The notes: generated by a model not told the origin, from the sequence alone. Shown: positions 26,377 to 34,863, counted from the first letter of the stretch. The stretch: DNA of 64,000 nucleotides from Bacteroidaceae bacterium (GCA_017534535.1 JAFXVZ010000037.1:124001-188000), one strand, 5' to 3'. Numbers and translations: made by a program.

Positions 26377-27129
26377 ATGAAATATGGACTGATTGCAGCT
26401 GGGCAGGGCTCACGATTGGTGGCCGATGGCATAACAACTCCCAAACCTCTTATTCAGGTGGGAGGTGAGACTTTGTTGGGTAGGTTGTGTCGCATTTTCT
26501 GTGAAAATGGAGCTGAGAGCATCAGTGTTATTATCAATGAGGAAATGCGAGAAGTATATGATTATATTATGAAAATAAAACTACCCATACCACTGAACTT
26601 GGTTGTGAAGAGCACACCTGACTCTTTCCATAGCTTCTGCGAGTTGATGCCTTTCCTGCAAGAGAAAAAGGTGGATACAGGGGTAGAATATGGGAAAGAT
26701 GGCTTAGATAGTAATGGTAAGTTTTGTTTGACTACAATTGATCCTATTTTCCAAGAGAAAGAGTTTGCGAGTTACATCCGCAGATTTCAAGAAGATGATG
26801 AACATGATGCCTTGATGGGAGTGACTGATTATATTGATGACGAAAAGCCATTGTATGTTAAGACTGATGCTGAGACGTTGCAAATAACAGGTTACGCTAA
26901 TGAGTCATATGAGGGTTGTCGCTTTATTTCTGGTGGCATATATTGTATGAACCAACAAGCATTGGCTTTATTACTTGAGGCTAAAGAGGCTGGGGTGCAA
27001 CGAATGCGAGGTTTCCAACAGTATTTGGTAGATGCTGGGCTGAAGTTACAGGCTTGGGCGTTCAGTAAGGTAATTGATATTGACCATGCTGCTGATATTG
27101 AAGTAGCTGAAAGGTTGTTGGCGAAATGA
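26377..27129 (+). CDS. Sugar- or alcohol-phosphate nucleotidyltransferase
   Basis: The product has 250 residues and an NTP-transferase fold: GLIAAGQGSRLVADG (nucleotide-binding glycine loop), TPKPLIQVGGETLLGR and ISGGIYCMN. Such enzymes activate a phosphorylated sugar or alcohol as an NDP or CDP derivative. It overlaps the next gene by 4 bases (ATGA) and heads an operon with an ATP-grasp-like protein, a CDP-alcohol phosphatidyltransferase and a HAD phosphatase. I therefore infer a CTP-dependent step that makes a CDP-activated head group. The substrate is unknown. Confidence 0.82.
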   Translation: MKYGLIAAGQGSRLVADGITTPKPLIQVGGETLLGRLCRIFCENGAESISVIINEEMREVYDYIMKIKLPIPLNLVVKSTPDSFHSFCELMPFLQEKKVDTGVEYGKDGLDSNGKFCLTTIDPIFQEKEFASYIRRFQEDDEHDALMGVTDYIDDEKPLYVKTDAETLQITGYANESYEGCRFISGGIYCMNQQALALLLEAKEAGVQRMRGFQQYLVDAGLKLQAWAFSKVIDIDHAADIEVAERLLAK

Positions 27130-27998
27130 GAGGGTTCTATCATATAGCAGGTATTCGACGGGCTACAGTCTATTCACCTCATAGTGAGGACAAAGACTAT
27201 GCTATATTTCTTGAGGTGCTGAAGCAGCTGGAAGCGATGGGGCATGAGGTGAAGGTGTACCATGAAGAAGATTTGATTGCTGGTATGGTGGAGGAGTGCA
27301 ATATATATAATATGGTACGAAGTGAAGATGCTGTTGCCAAACTCCAGGCATTAGAACAAACAGGGGTTGTTGTCATTAACTCAGGTTACGGCATAGAGCA
27401 TTGTCGTCGCGAGTCCATGACCACCCTCTTATTGAACAATGACATTCCGTTTGCCCCAAGTATGATTTACGATTTGGAGAGGATCTCAACGGCCAAAGTT
27501 CAATGGTCAACGTTCAATGGTCAATATTGGGTAAAGAAAGCCGATGGATATACTATTGAATCAAACGATGTGGTGTTTGTGAGTGAGCCATCTCACTTGC
27601 AGCAAGTATTGGATAGCTTTGCTATGCGAGGAATCTGTAGGGTAGTAGTTAGTGAGCATTTGGATGGTGACTTGGTGAAGTTCTATGGAGTAGCTGGTAC
27701 AGACTTCTTCTACTGGTTTTATCCTTATCAGTCTCTGCATAGTAAGTTTGGACAAGAGACTGTAAATGGAGCTCCAACAGGCTTTTGCTTTTCTGAGAAA
27801 AACATGAAGGCAATCTGTTTTCAAGCTGCTCAAGTATTGGGTGTTGAGGTGTTTGGAGGTGATGCTGTTGTAGCAGCAGACGGTACAATTCGCCTTATTG
27901 ATTTCAACGATTGGCCCAGTTTTTCTCTATGTCGTGAGGAAGCTGGAAAAGCCATTGCTCAAGTTATTATAAAAAAGATAGAAAGGAATTTGTTATGA
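27126..27998 (+). CDS. ATP-grasp-like protein of the lipid head-group operon
   Basis: The product has 290 residues. The N-terminal part (HIAGIRRATVYSPHSEDKD) resembles a pre-ATP-grasp domain. The C-terminal half has WVKKADGYTIES, VSEHLDGDLVKFYGV, GGDAVVAADG and a metal-binding IDFNDWPSF, all typical of ATP-grasp folds. It overlaps both neighbours by 4 bases. A heptamer array (residues 123-134, VQWSTFNGQY) is inserted just before the WVKKADG strand and probably forms a surface loop. It may attach an amino acid or acid group to the head-group precursor. No close characterised relative is recognised. Confidence 0.7.
   Translation: MRGFYHIAGIRRATVYSPHSEDKDYAIFLEVLKQLEAMGHEVKVYHEEDLIAGMVEECNIYNMVRSEDAVAKLQALEQTGVVVINSGYGIEHCRRESMTTLLLNNDIPFAPSMIYDLERISTAKVQWSTFNGQYWVKKADGYTIESNDVVFVSEPSHLQQVLDSFAMRGICRVVVSEHLDGDLVKFYGVAGTDFFYWFYPYQSLHSKFGQETVNGAPTGFCFSEKNMKAICFQAAQVLGVEVFGGDAVVAADGTIRLIDFNDWPSFSLCREEAGKAIAQVIIKKIERNLL
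27494..27528 (+). repeat. Heptamer array, 5 units, inside the ATP-grasp-like gene
   Basis: Units CAAAGTT, CAATGGT, CAACGTT, CAATGGT, CAATATT are read in frame. The first and last are weak matches. Confidence 0.7.
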
Positions 27999-28921
27999 GT
28001 CCGGAAGATAAAAAGCTATATCAGGCATCCTTGAAATCCAAGGATACGGAAGAATGGATTGATTTGTTGTTCTATCGACCTATTGGTTTCCGTTGGGCTT
28101 TGTTGTTCAGACGATTGGGTGTAAGCCCCAATGCCGTTACTATCGCTTCTATCTTCTTAGGGGTAGCTGCAGGTGTATTGTTTTATTTTACTTCCTTGCC
28201 TTTGAATATCATAGGCATTGTGTTGTTAGTGTGGGCAAATAGCTATGACAGTGCTGATGGCCAACTGGCTCGTCTCACAGGTCAGAAGTCGGAGTTGGGT
28301 AGGATACTCGATGGCATGTCGGGCGATTGCTGGTTCATTGCTATCTATTTAGCCATCTGTTTAAGATTGATGCCTACCTGGTCGTTTTGGATATTCATCT
28401 TAGCCGCATTAGCAGGTTATTGTCATAGCAAGCAGGCAGCTATGGCCGATTACTATCGCAATATTCACCTGTTTTTTCTGTTGGGGAAGCAGGGCAGTGA
28501 GTTGGACAATGCTTGTCAGGAAAAAGAGAAATATAATCGTATGAGTTGGCAGGATGAGTTTATACAGAAGCTGTTTCAATACTTTTATAAGAATTATACT
28601 GCCAATCAAGAACGTATGACGCCTTGTTTCCAACGGTTCTTTGCTGAACTAAAGGCAAAGTATGAAGATGGAGTAGCACCTGTGGAAATCAGAGAGCAGT
28701 TCCGCCAAAAAAGCCTGTCATTGATGCCCCTTACCAACATCCTGTCGTTCAACACCAGGGTAATTGCATTGTTCATCTCATTATTTATTGATATGCCTTG
28801 GCTCTATTTTGTCTTTGAACTGACTGTACTAAATGCTTTGTTTATCTATATGGTGTGGAGGCATGAAAAGATATCAAGAGAAATGTATAATCGTCAATGT
28901 TCAATCGTCAATGTTCAATAA
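27995..28921 (+). CDS. CDP-alcohol phosphatidyltransferase family protein
   Basis: The product has 308 residues, several membrane segments and the family signature DSADGQLARLTGQKSELGR followed by ILDGMSGD, with the canonical DG-AR-G-D-D spacing. The family transfers an alcohol phosphate from, or to, a CDP-activated partner to make phospholipids or soluble phosphodiesters. It overlaps the ATP-grasp-like gene by 4 bases and the HAD gene by 11. The C-terminus CSIVNVQ is encoded by a heptamer array. I infer synthesis of a polar lipid head group; the identity (inositol-like or novel) is open. Confidence 0.85.
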   Translation: MSPEDKKLYQASLKSKDTEEWIDLLFYRPIGFRWALLFRRLGVSPNAVTIASIFLGVAAGVLFYFTSLPLNIIGIVLLVWANSYDSADGQLARLTGQKSELGRILDGMSGDCWFIAIYLAICLRLMPTWSFWIFILAALAGYCHSKQAAMADYYRNIHLFFLLGKQGSELDNACQEKEKYNRMSWQDEFIQKLFQYFYKNYTANQERMTPCFQRFFAELKAKYEDGVAPVEIREQFRQKSLSLMPLTNILSFNTRVIALFISLFIDMPWLYFVFELTVLNALFIYMVWRHEKISREMYNRQCSIVNVQ

Positions 28922-28922
28922 T
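28888..28922 (+). repeat. Heptamer array, 5 units, spanning a stop and the next start
   Basis: Units TAATCGT, CAATGTT, CAATCGT, CAATGTT, CAATAAT. The array contains the stop of the phosphatidyltransferase gene and the ATG (28911) of the HAD gene. Confidence 0.75.
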
Positions 28923-29612
28923 ATAAAGGCTATAGCATTCGATTTTGGTGGCACCATAGATACGCCATTCCTGCACTGGATGCAAGTATATATCCAAGTG
29001 TACAACAGCTACTTACACCTTAATCTCACATCGGAAAATTTCCGTAATGCATACGTGTATGCAGAGCGAGAGATGGAACGACTGCAATGTGTGAAACCTA
29101 AGGATGGCTTCTTGGCAACCCAGCGATATAAGACGCATTTGCAGTTTGAGAGCCTGTGCCAACAGGGGCTTGTGGCAACAACTTTGGTGGAAAAATTAGC
29201 AGAGCAAGCAGCTCAGTTAGTTACCACTTATGCCCAAAACCAAGTGCAAGCCAACAAGTCAGTATTGCAACAACTGGCAGAGCACTATCCTTTGTTGCTT
29301 GTTTCCAATTTCTACGGCAATCTTCGACAAGTTGTAGCCGACGCAGGCATACTTCCCTTGTTTCAAAGCATCACCGACTCTACTATAGTGGGCATCCGCA
29401 AGCCTAATCCTGGTATTTGGCAACTCGCTATCAAAGAACAAGGTTATCTGCCTGCAGAGGTGCTTGTCATAGGAGATTCCTACAAAAATGACATTGCCCC
29501 AGCCTTGTCTATAGGCTGTCCCGTTGTTCATGGTTGTGCTTCAGAAAAGGATAAGAGACCAGACATTCCCACCATCCAATCCTTACAGGAGTTACCCAGC
29601 TTTCTGTTATAA
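28911..29612 (+). CDS. HAD family phosphatase
   Basis: The product has 233 residues. HAD motifs are motif I FDFGGTIDT, motif II VSNFYGN, the motif III lysine in GIRKPNPGIW and motif IV GDSYKNDI. Motif I has a glycine where many members have DxD (FDFGGT), a form common in this subgroup. It is last in the operon and may remove the phosphate left by the phosphatidyltransferase step. The open frame extends to 28833, but the ATG at 28911 directly precedes the conserved strand. That ATG lies in a heptamer array and overlaps the upstream gene by 11 bases. A strong terminator follows. Confidence 0.83.
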   Translation: MFNNIKAIAFDFGGTIDTPFLHWMQVYIQVYNSYLHLNLTSENFRNAYVYAEREMERLQCVKPKDGFLATQRYKTHLQFESLCQQGLVATTLVEKLAEQAAQLVTTYAQNQVQANKSVLQQLAEHYPLLLVSNFYGNLRQVVADAGILPLFQSITDSTIVGIRKPNPGIWQLAIKEQGYLPAEVLVIGDSYKNDIAPALSIGCPVVHGCASEKDKRPDIPTIQSLQELPSFLL

Positions 29613-29620
29613 CATAAAAA

Positions 29621-29650
29621 AGCCCCGAAAGCTATTAAAACTTCGGGGCT
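29621..29650. terminator. Bidirectional terminator hairpin
   Basis: AGCCCCGAA (29621-29629) pairs with 29642-29650 around a 12-base loop. A-rich and T-rich flanks serve the convergent HAD and RNase G genes. Confidence 0.85.
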
Positions 29651-29656
29651 AATTGT

Positions 29657-31225
29657 TTAAACATCATTCTTTTCCTTCATGTCAATCTCTTCACCACTCC
29701 TGTCATAAAACTTATATTGAAGGAAGGCGAAGCTTTGGTTAGGGACAATCCTGATGCCAAATCCATACTTCATTTGCCATTGTCTTTTGAGAGACAGCAA
29801 TCCTTTGTTAACGAAAGCCGACACATATGGATGTACATGGAGTGAGAATTTGGTAATCTTCAGCTTATTCACCAAGTAGTCAATTTTGCTCTCCAGTTGG
29901 TCTGTAAACAGGATAGATGGGCGAATCTTGCCTTTGCCGAAACATGTAGGGCATGTTTCCGAGGTATCGATATCCAACACAGGCCTCACTCTTTGGCGTG
30001 TTATCTGCATAAGTCCGAATTTGCTCAGTGGCAGGATTTTATGACGAGCCCTGTCCTTCTGCATATTCTGACACATACGTTCGTAAAGCTTCTGACGATC
30101 TTCGGCTAATGACATATCGATGAAATCCACTACAATGATGCCACCCATATCCCTCAGTCGTAGTTGTCGGGCCAGTTCATCGGCAGCACCCAGGTTCACT
30201 TCTAAGGCAGTCGTTTCCTGATTGTCAGTCTTTGTACGGTTACCGCTATTCACATCCACCACATGAAGCGCTTCTGTATGTTCGATAATCATATAGGCTC
30301 CGTTCTTATAGGAGATGGTGCGTCCGAACGACGACTTTATCTGCTTGGTCACGCCAAAGTTGTCAAAAATAGGGAGTTCGCCTTGGTACAGCTTCACGAT
30401 TCCTGCCTTTTCAGGGGCTATGAGTGTTACGTAATCCTTGATTTCATTAAACTCGGCTTCATCATTTACATAGATGTGCTCGAAATCTGGATTAAACAAG
30501 TCGCGGATCATACCTACGGCACGACTTGTTTCCTCGTAAATCAGCGTCGGATATTTCGTGGCTTTCTGTACCTTGGTCATAGCGTCTTCCCAACGCTTAA
30601 TCAAGACTTTAAGCTCTCCGTCAAGCTCGGCCACACGTTTTCCTTCAGCTACGGTTCTGACGATGACTCCAAAATTCTTGGGTTTGATGCTCATCAGTAA
30701 TTGCTTGAGGCGTGCGCGCTCTTCGCTTGATTTTATTTTCTGTGATACGGACACCTTATCATCAAAGGGCATAAGTACCAGATATCTGCCTGCAAACGAC
30801 AGCTCGGATGTCAGTCTCGGTCCTTTGGTTGAGATAGGTTCCTTTACAATCTGCACTACCACTTCTTGTCCTACAGTCAGATGCTCGGCTATCGAGCCTT
30901 CCTTCGGTAGGTCTGGCAAATTGAGTACCTTGCTCAGTTGTGGCAGTCGTTTTTTGTCGTTTAAAGTCTGTTTGACATACTTGTCGATAGAGCTAAACTT
31001 AGGACCTAAGTCCAGATAGTGAAGAAATGCCTCCTTCTCGTACCCCACATCCACGAAGCATGCATTGAGTCCGGGCATTAATTTCTTAACGCGTCCCAAA
31101 TAAATGTTGCCCACGTTGAAAGCAGTGTTGTTACCTTCTTTTTGAAGCTCAACAAGTTGGTTGTCTTCCAACAGGGCGATGGAAACCTCTTTGGGTTTCA
31201 CATCCACCACAAGTTCGTTTGTCAC
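29657..31225 (-). CDS. rng: Ribonuclease E/G
   Basis: The product has 522 residues: an N-terminal S1 RNA-binding domain (NIYLGRVKKLMPGLNACFVD), the catalytic region with GGIIVVDFIDM and VVDVNSGNRT, and the zinc-link cysteines in CPTCFGKG. It cleaves AU-rich single-stranded RNA in rRNA maturation and mRNA decay. The length fits RNase G rather than the longer RNase E with its scaffold tail. It lies downstream of the HU gene and a 29-residue ribosomal-type gene, an order common in Bacteroidales, but a hairpin (31291-31324) separates it from them. Confidence 0.93.
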   Translation of the reverse strand: MTNELVVDVKPKEVSIALLEDNQLVELQKEGNNTAFNVGNIYLGRVKKLMPGLNACFVDVGYEKEAFLHYLDLGPKFSSIDKYVKQTLNDKKRLPQLSKVLNLPDLPKEGSIAEHLTVGQEVVVQIVKEPISTKGPRLTSELSFAGRYLVLMPFDDKVSVSQKIKSSEERARLKQLLMSIKPKNFGVIVRTVAEGKRVAELDGELKVLIKRWEDAMTKVQKATKYPTLIYEETSRAVGMIRDLFNPDFEHIYVNDEAEFNEIKDYVTLIAPEKAGIVKLYQGELPIFDNFGVTKQIKSSFGRTISYKNGAYMIIEHTEALHVVDVNSGNRTKTDNQETTALEVNLGAADELARQLRLRDMGGIIVVDFIDMSLAEDRQKLYERMCQNMQKDRARHKILPLSKFGLMQITRQRVRPVLDIDTSETCPTCFGKGKIRPSILFTDQLESKIDYLVNKLKITKFSLHVHPYVSAFVNKGLLSLKRQWQMKYGFGIRIVPNQSFAFLQYKFYDRSGEEIDMKEKNDV

Positions 31226-31290
31226 GGGGTTACTTACAATAAATTAAAGATCTCTTTGTTTAACAAACAAATACATTATAACAAATAAAA

Positions 31291-31324
31291 GGACAAACTT
31301 GAACAATACTACTCAAGTTTGTCC
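31291..31324 (-). terminator. Terminator or attenuator between the ribosomal-type gene and RNase G gene
   Basis: A perfect 12-bp stem (31291-31302 with 31313-31324) closes a 10-base loop. On the minus strand it is followed by TTTTATTTG, so it reads as a terminator for the HU and ribosomal-type genes. Confidence 0.75.
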
Positions 31325-31355
31325 TATTTATTTATCACCTTTTCAAACTGAGAGG

Positions 31356-31445
31356 TTACTTGCTCTTATGTCTGTTCTTTCTCAGTCTTTTCTTACGCTT
31401 ATGCGTTGACATTTTATGTCTTTTTTTCTTCTTTCCGCTTGGCAT
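31356..31445 (-). CDS. Tiny basic ribosomal-type protein (AURKAIP1/COX24 domain, mS38/bS22-like)
   Basis: A 29-residue frame from the ATG at 31445 reads MPSGKKKKRHKM then STHKRKKRLRKNRHKSK. Half of the residues are Lys or Arg, and the KRKKRLRKNRHK core matches the AURKAIP1/COX24 C-terminal motif. That motif occurs in mitochondrial mS38 and mycobacterial bS22, which bind the small ribosomal subunit. It lies 30 bases downstream of the HU gene on the same strand and ahead of RNase G. The product is too short for most gene finders. The family call rests on this motif and location. Confidence 0.85.
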   Translation of the reverse strand: MPSGKKKKRHKMSTHKRKKRLRKNRHKSK

Positions 31446-31475
31446 AGCTAAATTGAAAAAATTAAGGGTTAATAA

Positions 31476-31751
31476 TTACTTCTTTACCTGCAGAGTGAAA
31501 GTCTTAGCTGGCTTGAAAGCAGGAATGTTATGCTCTGGGATAATCAGAGTAGTGTTCTTAGAAATGTTACGAGCGGTCTTCTGAGCACGCTTCTTAACGA
31601 TGAAACTACCAAAACCACGGAGATAAACATTCTCCTCTTTCTCTAATGATTCCTTCACTGCAACCATGAATGCCTCTACTGTTGCTGCTACTGACTTCTT
31701 GTCAACGCCAGTGCTCTTAGCAATCTCGTTAATAATATCAGCTTTTGTCAT
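31476..31751 (-). CDS. HU family DNA-binding protein
   Basis: The product has 91 residues, starting MTKADIINEIAKSTGVDKK, with the HU signature region VYLRGFGSFIVKKRAQKTAR and IPEHNIPAFKPAKTF, the arm that inserts proline into the DNA minor groove. It is a normal-length nucleoid protein that bends and compacts DNA. A near-perfect Bacteroidota promoter (31790-31821) drives it. Confidence 0.95.
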   Translation of the reverse strand: MTKADIINEIAKSTGVDKKSVAATVEAFMVAVKESLEKEENVYLRGFGSFIVKKRAQKTARNISKNTTLIIPEHNIPAFKPAKTFTLQVKK

Positions 31752-31789
31752 TTTCTTAATATTTTTAAGTTGTTAATATTTTCGGACTG

Positions 31790-31821
31790 CAAATATAGTT
31801 TGAAATTTCCAAATCCCCAAA
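31790..31821 (-). promoter_or_regulatory. Promoter of the HU gene
   Basis: On the minus strand TTTG (31818-31821), a 20-base gap and TATATTTG (31790-31797) match the consensus fully, 39 bases before the HU ATG. Confidence 0.8.
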
Positions 31822-31891
31822 ACTAGAGTGCTTTATTTTTATAAAAAATCGCATTTTCAGCAAATTAAGAGCTTTCTTCACCTTTTTTTAG

Positions 31892-31899
31892 TACTTTTG
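31892..31899 (+). promoter_or_regulatory. -7 element before mutY
   Basis: TACTTTTG fits TAnnTTTG, 25 bases before the mutY ATG. No good -33 was found. Confidence 0.5.
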
Positions 31900-31924
31900 T
31901 GGCCTATATTAGCCCCAAACGTGT

Positions 31925-32950
31925 ATGAGTGTGTTTAGTGATAAGATATTGTTGTGGTATGCAGGGAACCGCAGGGAATTGCCTTGGAGAGACACCCGTG
32001 ACCCTTATCGTATCTGGATTTCAGAGATTATTCTTCAACAGACGCGTGTGAGCCAGGGGTATGACTACTTTATGCGGTTTATGCAAAAGTTTCCTGATGT
32101 GGCATCTTTGGCTTCTGCTCCTGAAGACGATGTGATGAGGATATGGCAAGGTTTGGGTTACTACTCGCGAGCACGTAACCTGCATGCTGCTGCCAAAAGT
32201 ATGCATGGTGTGTTTCCTAAAACCTATGAGGAAGTGAGAGCCTTGAAGGGAGTGGGGGATTATACAGCCGCAGCTATCTGCTCGTTTGCTTACAATATGC
32301 CATACGCTGTGGTGGATGGCAACGTTTATCGAGTGCTGGCGAGATATTTCGGTGTGGAGGTGCCCATCGACTCTACGGAGGGAAAGAAGCTTTTTACCTC
32401 TATGGCTCAAGATAACCTCGATGCTTCTTGCCCATCCGACTATAACCAGGCTATGATGGACTTTGGTGCCTTGCAATGCACTCCTCAGTCACCTAATTGT
32501 TTGTTGTGTCCTTTGGTAGAAACTTGTGTGGCTTATCGCGAAGGTATGGTTGATGCATTGCCTGTGAAACAACAGAAACTTGCTGTCAAGACGAGATACT
32601 TTCATTACCTTTGGGTCAAAGCTGGCAAATATACTTTCATTCACAAGCGCACAGACAAGGATATTTGGCAAAACCTTTATGAGCTGCCCTTGATTGAGAG
32701 TGACCATCAGCTTAGCTTCAGCGAGTTGCTGCAGGCAATAAAACCTTTTTTGGCTTCAGGTGAAACTCCGCAGATTTCTTTAATTAAACAAGGTGTGAAG
32801 CATGTGTTGACTCATCGCATCATTATGGCCGATTTCTACGAGGTAATTTTGCCTCCTGATACTCGTTCGTTCTTTATATATTATAAGGTGGAGGCTGACA
32901 GTCTGACAAATTATGCCTTCCCTAGGCTCATCACACTTTTTTTCGGATAA
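31925..32950 (+). CDS. mutY: A/G-specific adenine glycosylase
   Basis: The product has 341 residues: the LPWRDTRDPYRIWISEIILQ start, the helix-hairpin-helix with LKGVGDYTAAAI and catalytic aspartate in VVDGNVYRVL, the iron-sulfur cluster cysteines CTPQSPNCLLCPLVETC, and a C-terminal NUDIX-like domain that reads 8-oxoguanine. It removes adenine opposite 8-oxoG. It is followed by ssb and gldE, an arrangement common in Bacteroidales. Confidence 0.95.
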   Translation: MSVFSDKILLWYAGNRRELPWRDTRDPYRIWISEIILQQTRVSQGYDYFMRFMQKFPDVASLASAPEDDVMRIWQGLGYYSRARNLHAAAKSMHGVFPKTYEEVRALKGVGDYTAAAICSFAYNMPYAVVDGNVYRVLARYFGVEVPIDSTEGKKLFTSMAQDNLDASCPSDYNQAMMDFGALQCTPQSPNCLLCPLVETCVAYREGMVDALPVKQQKLAVKTRYFHYLWVKAGKYTFIHKRTDKDIWQNLYELPLIESDHQLSFSELLQAIKPFLASGETPQISLIKQGVKHVLTHRIIMADFYEVILPPDTRSFFIYYKVEADSLTNYAFPRLITLFFG

Positions 32951-32964
32951 TTCATTCGGAAAAA

Positions 32965-32996
32965 CTTGCACGATGCAAGAATTTAACCTAAATTTG
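32965..32996 (+). promoter_or_regulatory. Promoter of ssb
   Basis: CTTG (32965-32968), a 20-base gap and TAAATTTG (32989-32996), 30 bases before the ssb ATG. Confidence 0.65.
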
Positions 32997-33026
32997 TGCC
33001 GACAATTAATTTTAATAATAACAGTT

Positions 33027-33440
33027 ATGAATAAAGCGATTTTAATTGGTAACGTGGGCAGAGACCCCAATGTAAAGTATTTTGAAGGTGGACGTGCAGT
33101 GGCTCAGGTGCCATTGGCAACCACAGAAAGAGGTTACACACTGCAGAATGGAACTGTTGTTCCTGATCGTACAGAGTGGCATAACCTGGTTTTCCGTAAC
33201 GGAATGGCTCAGACGGTAGAGAAGTATGTGCATAAGGGTGATAAGTTGTATGTGGAAGGTAAGATTTTTACCCGTAGTTATGACGACCAGAGTGGCATCA
33301 AGCGTTATGTGACCGAAATATATGTAGATGAGATGGAGATGCTGACGCCTAAAGCAAATCAGCCAACAGTTGCTCCGCAAGCTCCTGCTCTCCAACCGGC
33401 TAATCCGCAGGCCAATACCGATTCGGAACCGCCGTTTTAA
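33027..33440 (+). CDS. ssb: Single-stranded DNA-binding protein
   Basis: The product has 137 residues and an OB fold (MNKAILIGNVGRDPN, RTEWHNLVFRNGMA, YVEGKIFTRSYDDQ). A short disordered Pro/Ala/Gln-rich tail ends in SEPPF, a variant of the acidic DDDIPF tip that docks repair proteins. The ATG at 33027 begins the conserved strand; a longer frame upstream crosses the promoter and is rejected. It is shorter than E. coli SSB, as usual in Bacteroidota. Confidence 0.95.
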   Translation: MNKAILIGNVGRDPNVKYFEGGRAVAQVPLATTERGYTLQNGTVVPDRTEWHNLVFRNGMAQTVEKYVHKGDKLYVEGKIFTRSYDDQSGIKRYVTEIYVDEMEMLTPKANQPTVAPQAPALQPANPQANTDSEPPF

Positions 33441-33458
33441 CAATATGTTTAACTAAAA

Positions 33459-34793
33459 TTGAATTCTTTGGACTCAGACTCGTTTTTATCTCAGCTGACA
33501 GCTGTAGTAAATGATATCACTATTCAGCAGCCATCAACAGCGGCCGTCATTGCCATTGTTGTGGCTGCTGTCTTGTTGCTTTTCTCTGCTTTCGCTTCTG
33601 CCTCGGAGATTGCGTTCTTCTCCTTATCACCCAGCGACTTGAGTGTGATAGAGGACGAAAAGAACCCATCCGACAAACGTATTTCTCGCTTGCTCAGCAA
33701 TAAGGAGCGACTGCTGGCAACTATCCTGATCACCAACAATTTTGTGAACGTGACAATCATCTTGCTCTGCAACTATTTCTTTATGAAGGTTGTGAAGTTC
33801 GGCTCTCCCTTAGCGGAGTTTCTGATACTAACGGTAGTGCTGACTTTCCTCTTGTTGCTTTTTGGTGAGATAGTCCCGAAAATTTATTCCGCACAGAACA
33901 CCTTGAAGTTCTGTCGCTTTGCCGCTCCTGGTATCAGTTTTTGTCATTCGTTATTCAAGCCGTTTGCCCAGGCTTTGGTACACAGCACGTTCTTTATGAA
34001 CAAATATTTTGCTCCTAAGAAGCACAATGTTTCTGTGGATGAGTTGGAGCATGCATTGGAATTGACCGACCAAAAGGAGATAACCGACGAAAGTTCTATC
34101 TTGCAAGGTATCATCCGCTTTGGTGGCGAAACCGCTAAGGAGGTGATGACTTCACGCATGGATATGGTGGCGCTGGATATCCGCACTCCTTATAAGGATG
34201 TGTTGCGTTGCATCATCGACAATGTGTATTCACGTATTCCTATCTATCAGGGCACCGTTGATAGTATAAAGGGTGTATTGTATATCAAGGACTTGCTGCC
34301 TCACTTGGGTAAGGCAGACAATTTTCATTGGCAATCGCTTATTCGTCCTGCTTATTTCGTGCCTGAAACGAAGATGATTGACGTGTTGCTGAAGGATTTC
34401 CAGACTAGTAAGGTGCATATTGCTATCGTGGTGGATGAATTTGGTGGCACGTCGGGCTTGGTTACGATGGAGGATATAATCGAGGAGATTGTAGGTGAGA
34501 TTCGTGATGAATACGATGATGAGGATCGCTCGTATGCTAAGATTGATGAACATACTTGGGTCTTCGAGGCTAAGACTCAGCTTACTGACTTTTATAAGAT
34601 TACGAAACTCGACGAGGATACTTTCGAGGAGGCTTCAGGTGAAAGCGATACGATTGGTGGTTTGCTGTTGGAGTTGAAAGGTGAGTTCCCGAAAGTACAT
34701 GAGAAGATTGTTTATCAAGGTTATGAGTTTGAGATTCTGTCGCTTGATAAACGACGTATCTTGAAGGTGAAGTTCAAGATTAAAGACAATTGA
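33459..34793 (+). CDS. gldE: GldE-like membrane protein (DUF21, CBS pair, CorC/HlyC domain)
   Basis: The product has 444 residues. An N-terminal DUF21 domain with four membrane segments is followed by two CBS domains (EVMTSRMDMVALDI, VHIAIVVDEFGGTSGLVTME) and a C-terminal CorC_HlyC domain. This fits GldE of the Bacteroidota gliding/type IX secretion set and CNNM-type ion exporters. No ATG precedes the conserved region: an ATG at 33445 stops after three codons. The TTG at 33459 is therefore taken as start, and a TTG at 33468 is an alternative. It follows ssb by 18 bases. Function in a non-gliding organism is uncertain. Confidence 0.85.
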   Translation: MNSLDSDSFLSQLTAVVNDITIQQPSTAAVIAIVVAAVLLLFSAFASASEIAFFSLSPSDLSVIEDEKNPSDKRISRLLSNKERLLATILITNNFVNVTIILLCNYFFMKVVKFGSPLAEFLILTVVLTFLLLLFGEIVPKIYSAQNTLKFCRFAAPGISFCHSLFKPFAQALVHSTFFMNKYFAPKKHNVSVDELEHALELTDQKEITDESSILQGIIRFGGETAKEVMTSRMDMVALDIRTPYKDVLRCIIDNVYSRIPIYQGTVDSIKGVLYIKDLLPHLGKADNFHWQSLIRPAYFVPETKMIDVLLKDFQTSKVHIAIVVDEFGGTSGLVTMEDIIEEIVGEIRDEYDDEDRSYAKIDEHTWVFEAKTQLTDFYKITKLDEDTFEEASGESDTIGGLLLELKGEFPKVHEKIVYQGYEFEILSLDKRRILKVKFKIKDN

Positions 34794-34863
34794 TATCGAA
34801 CTTCGCTCGATTTACAATAGACTTTGTTTCTATTCAAAATTGTATGCAACTTATCGATTTTCA

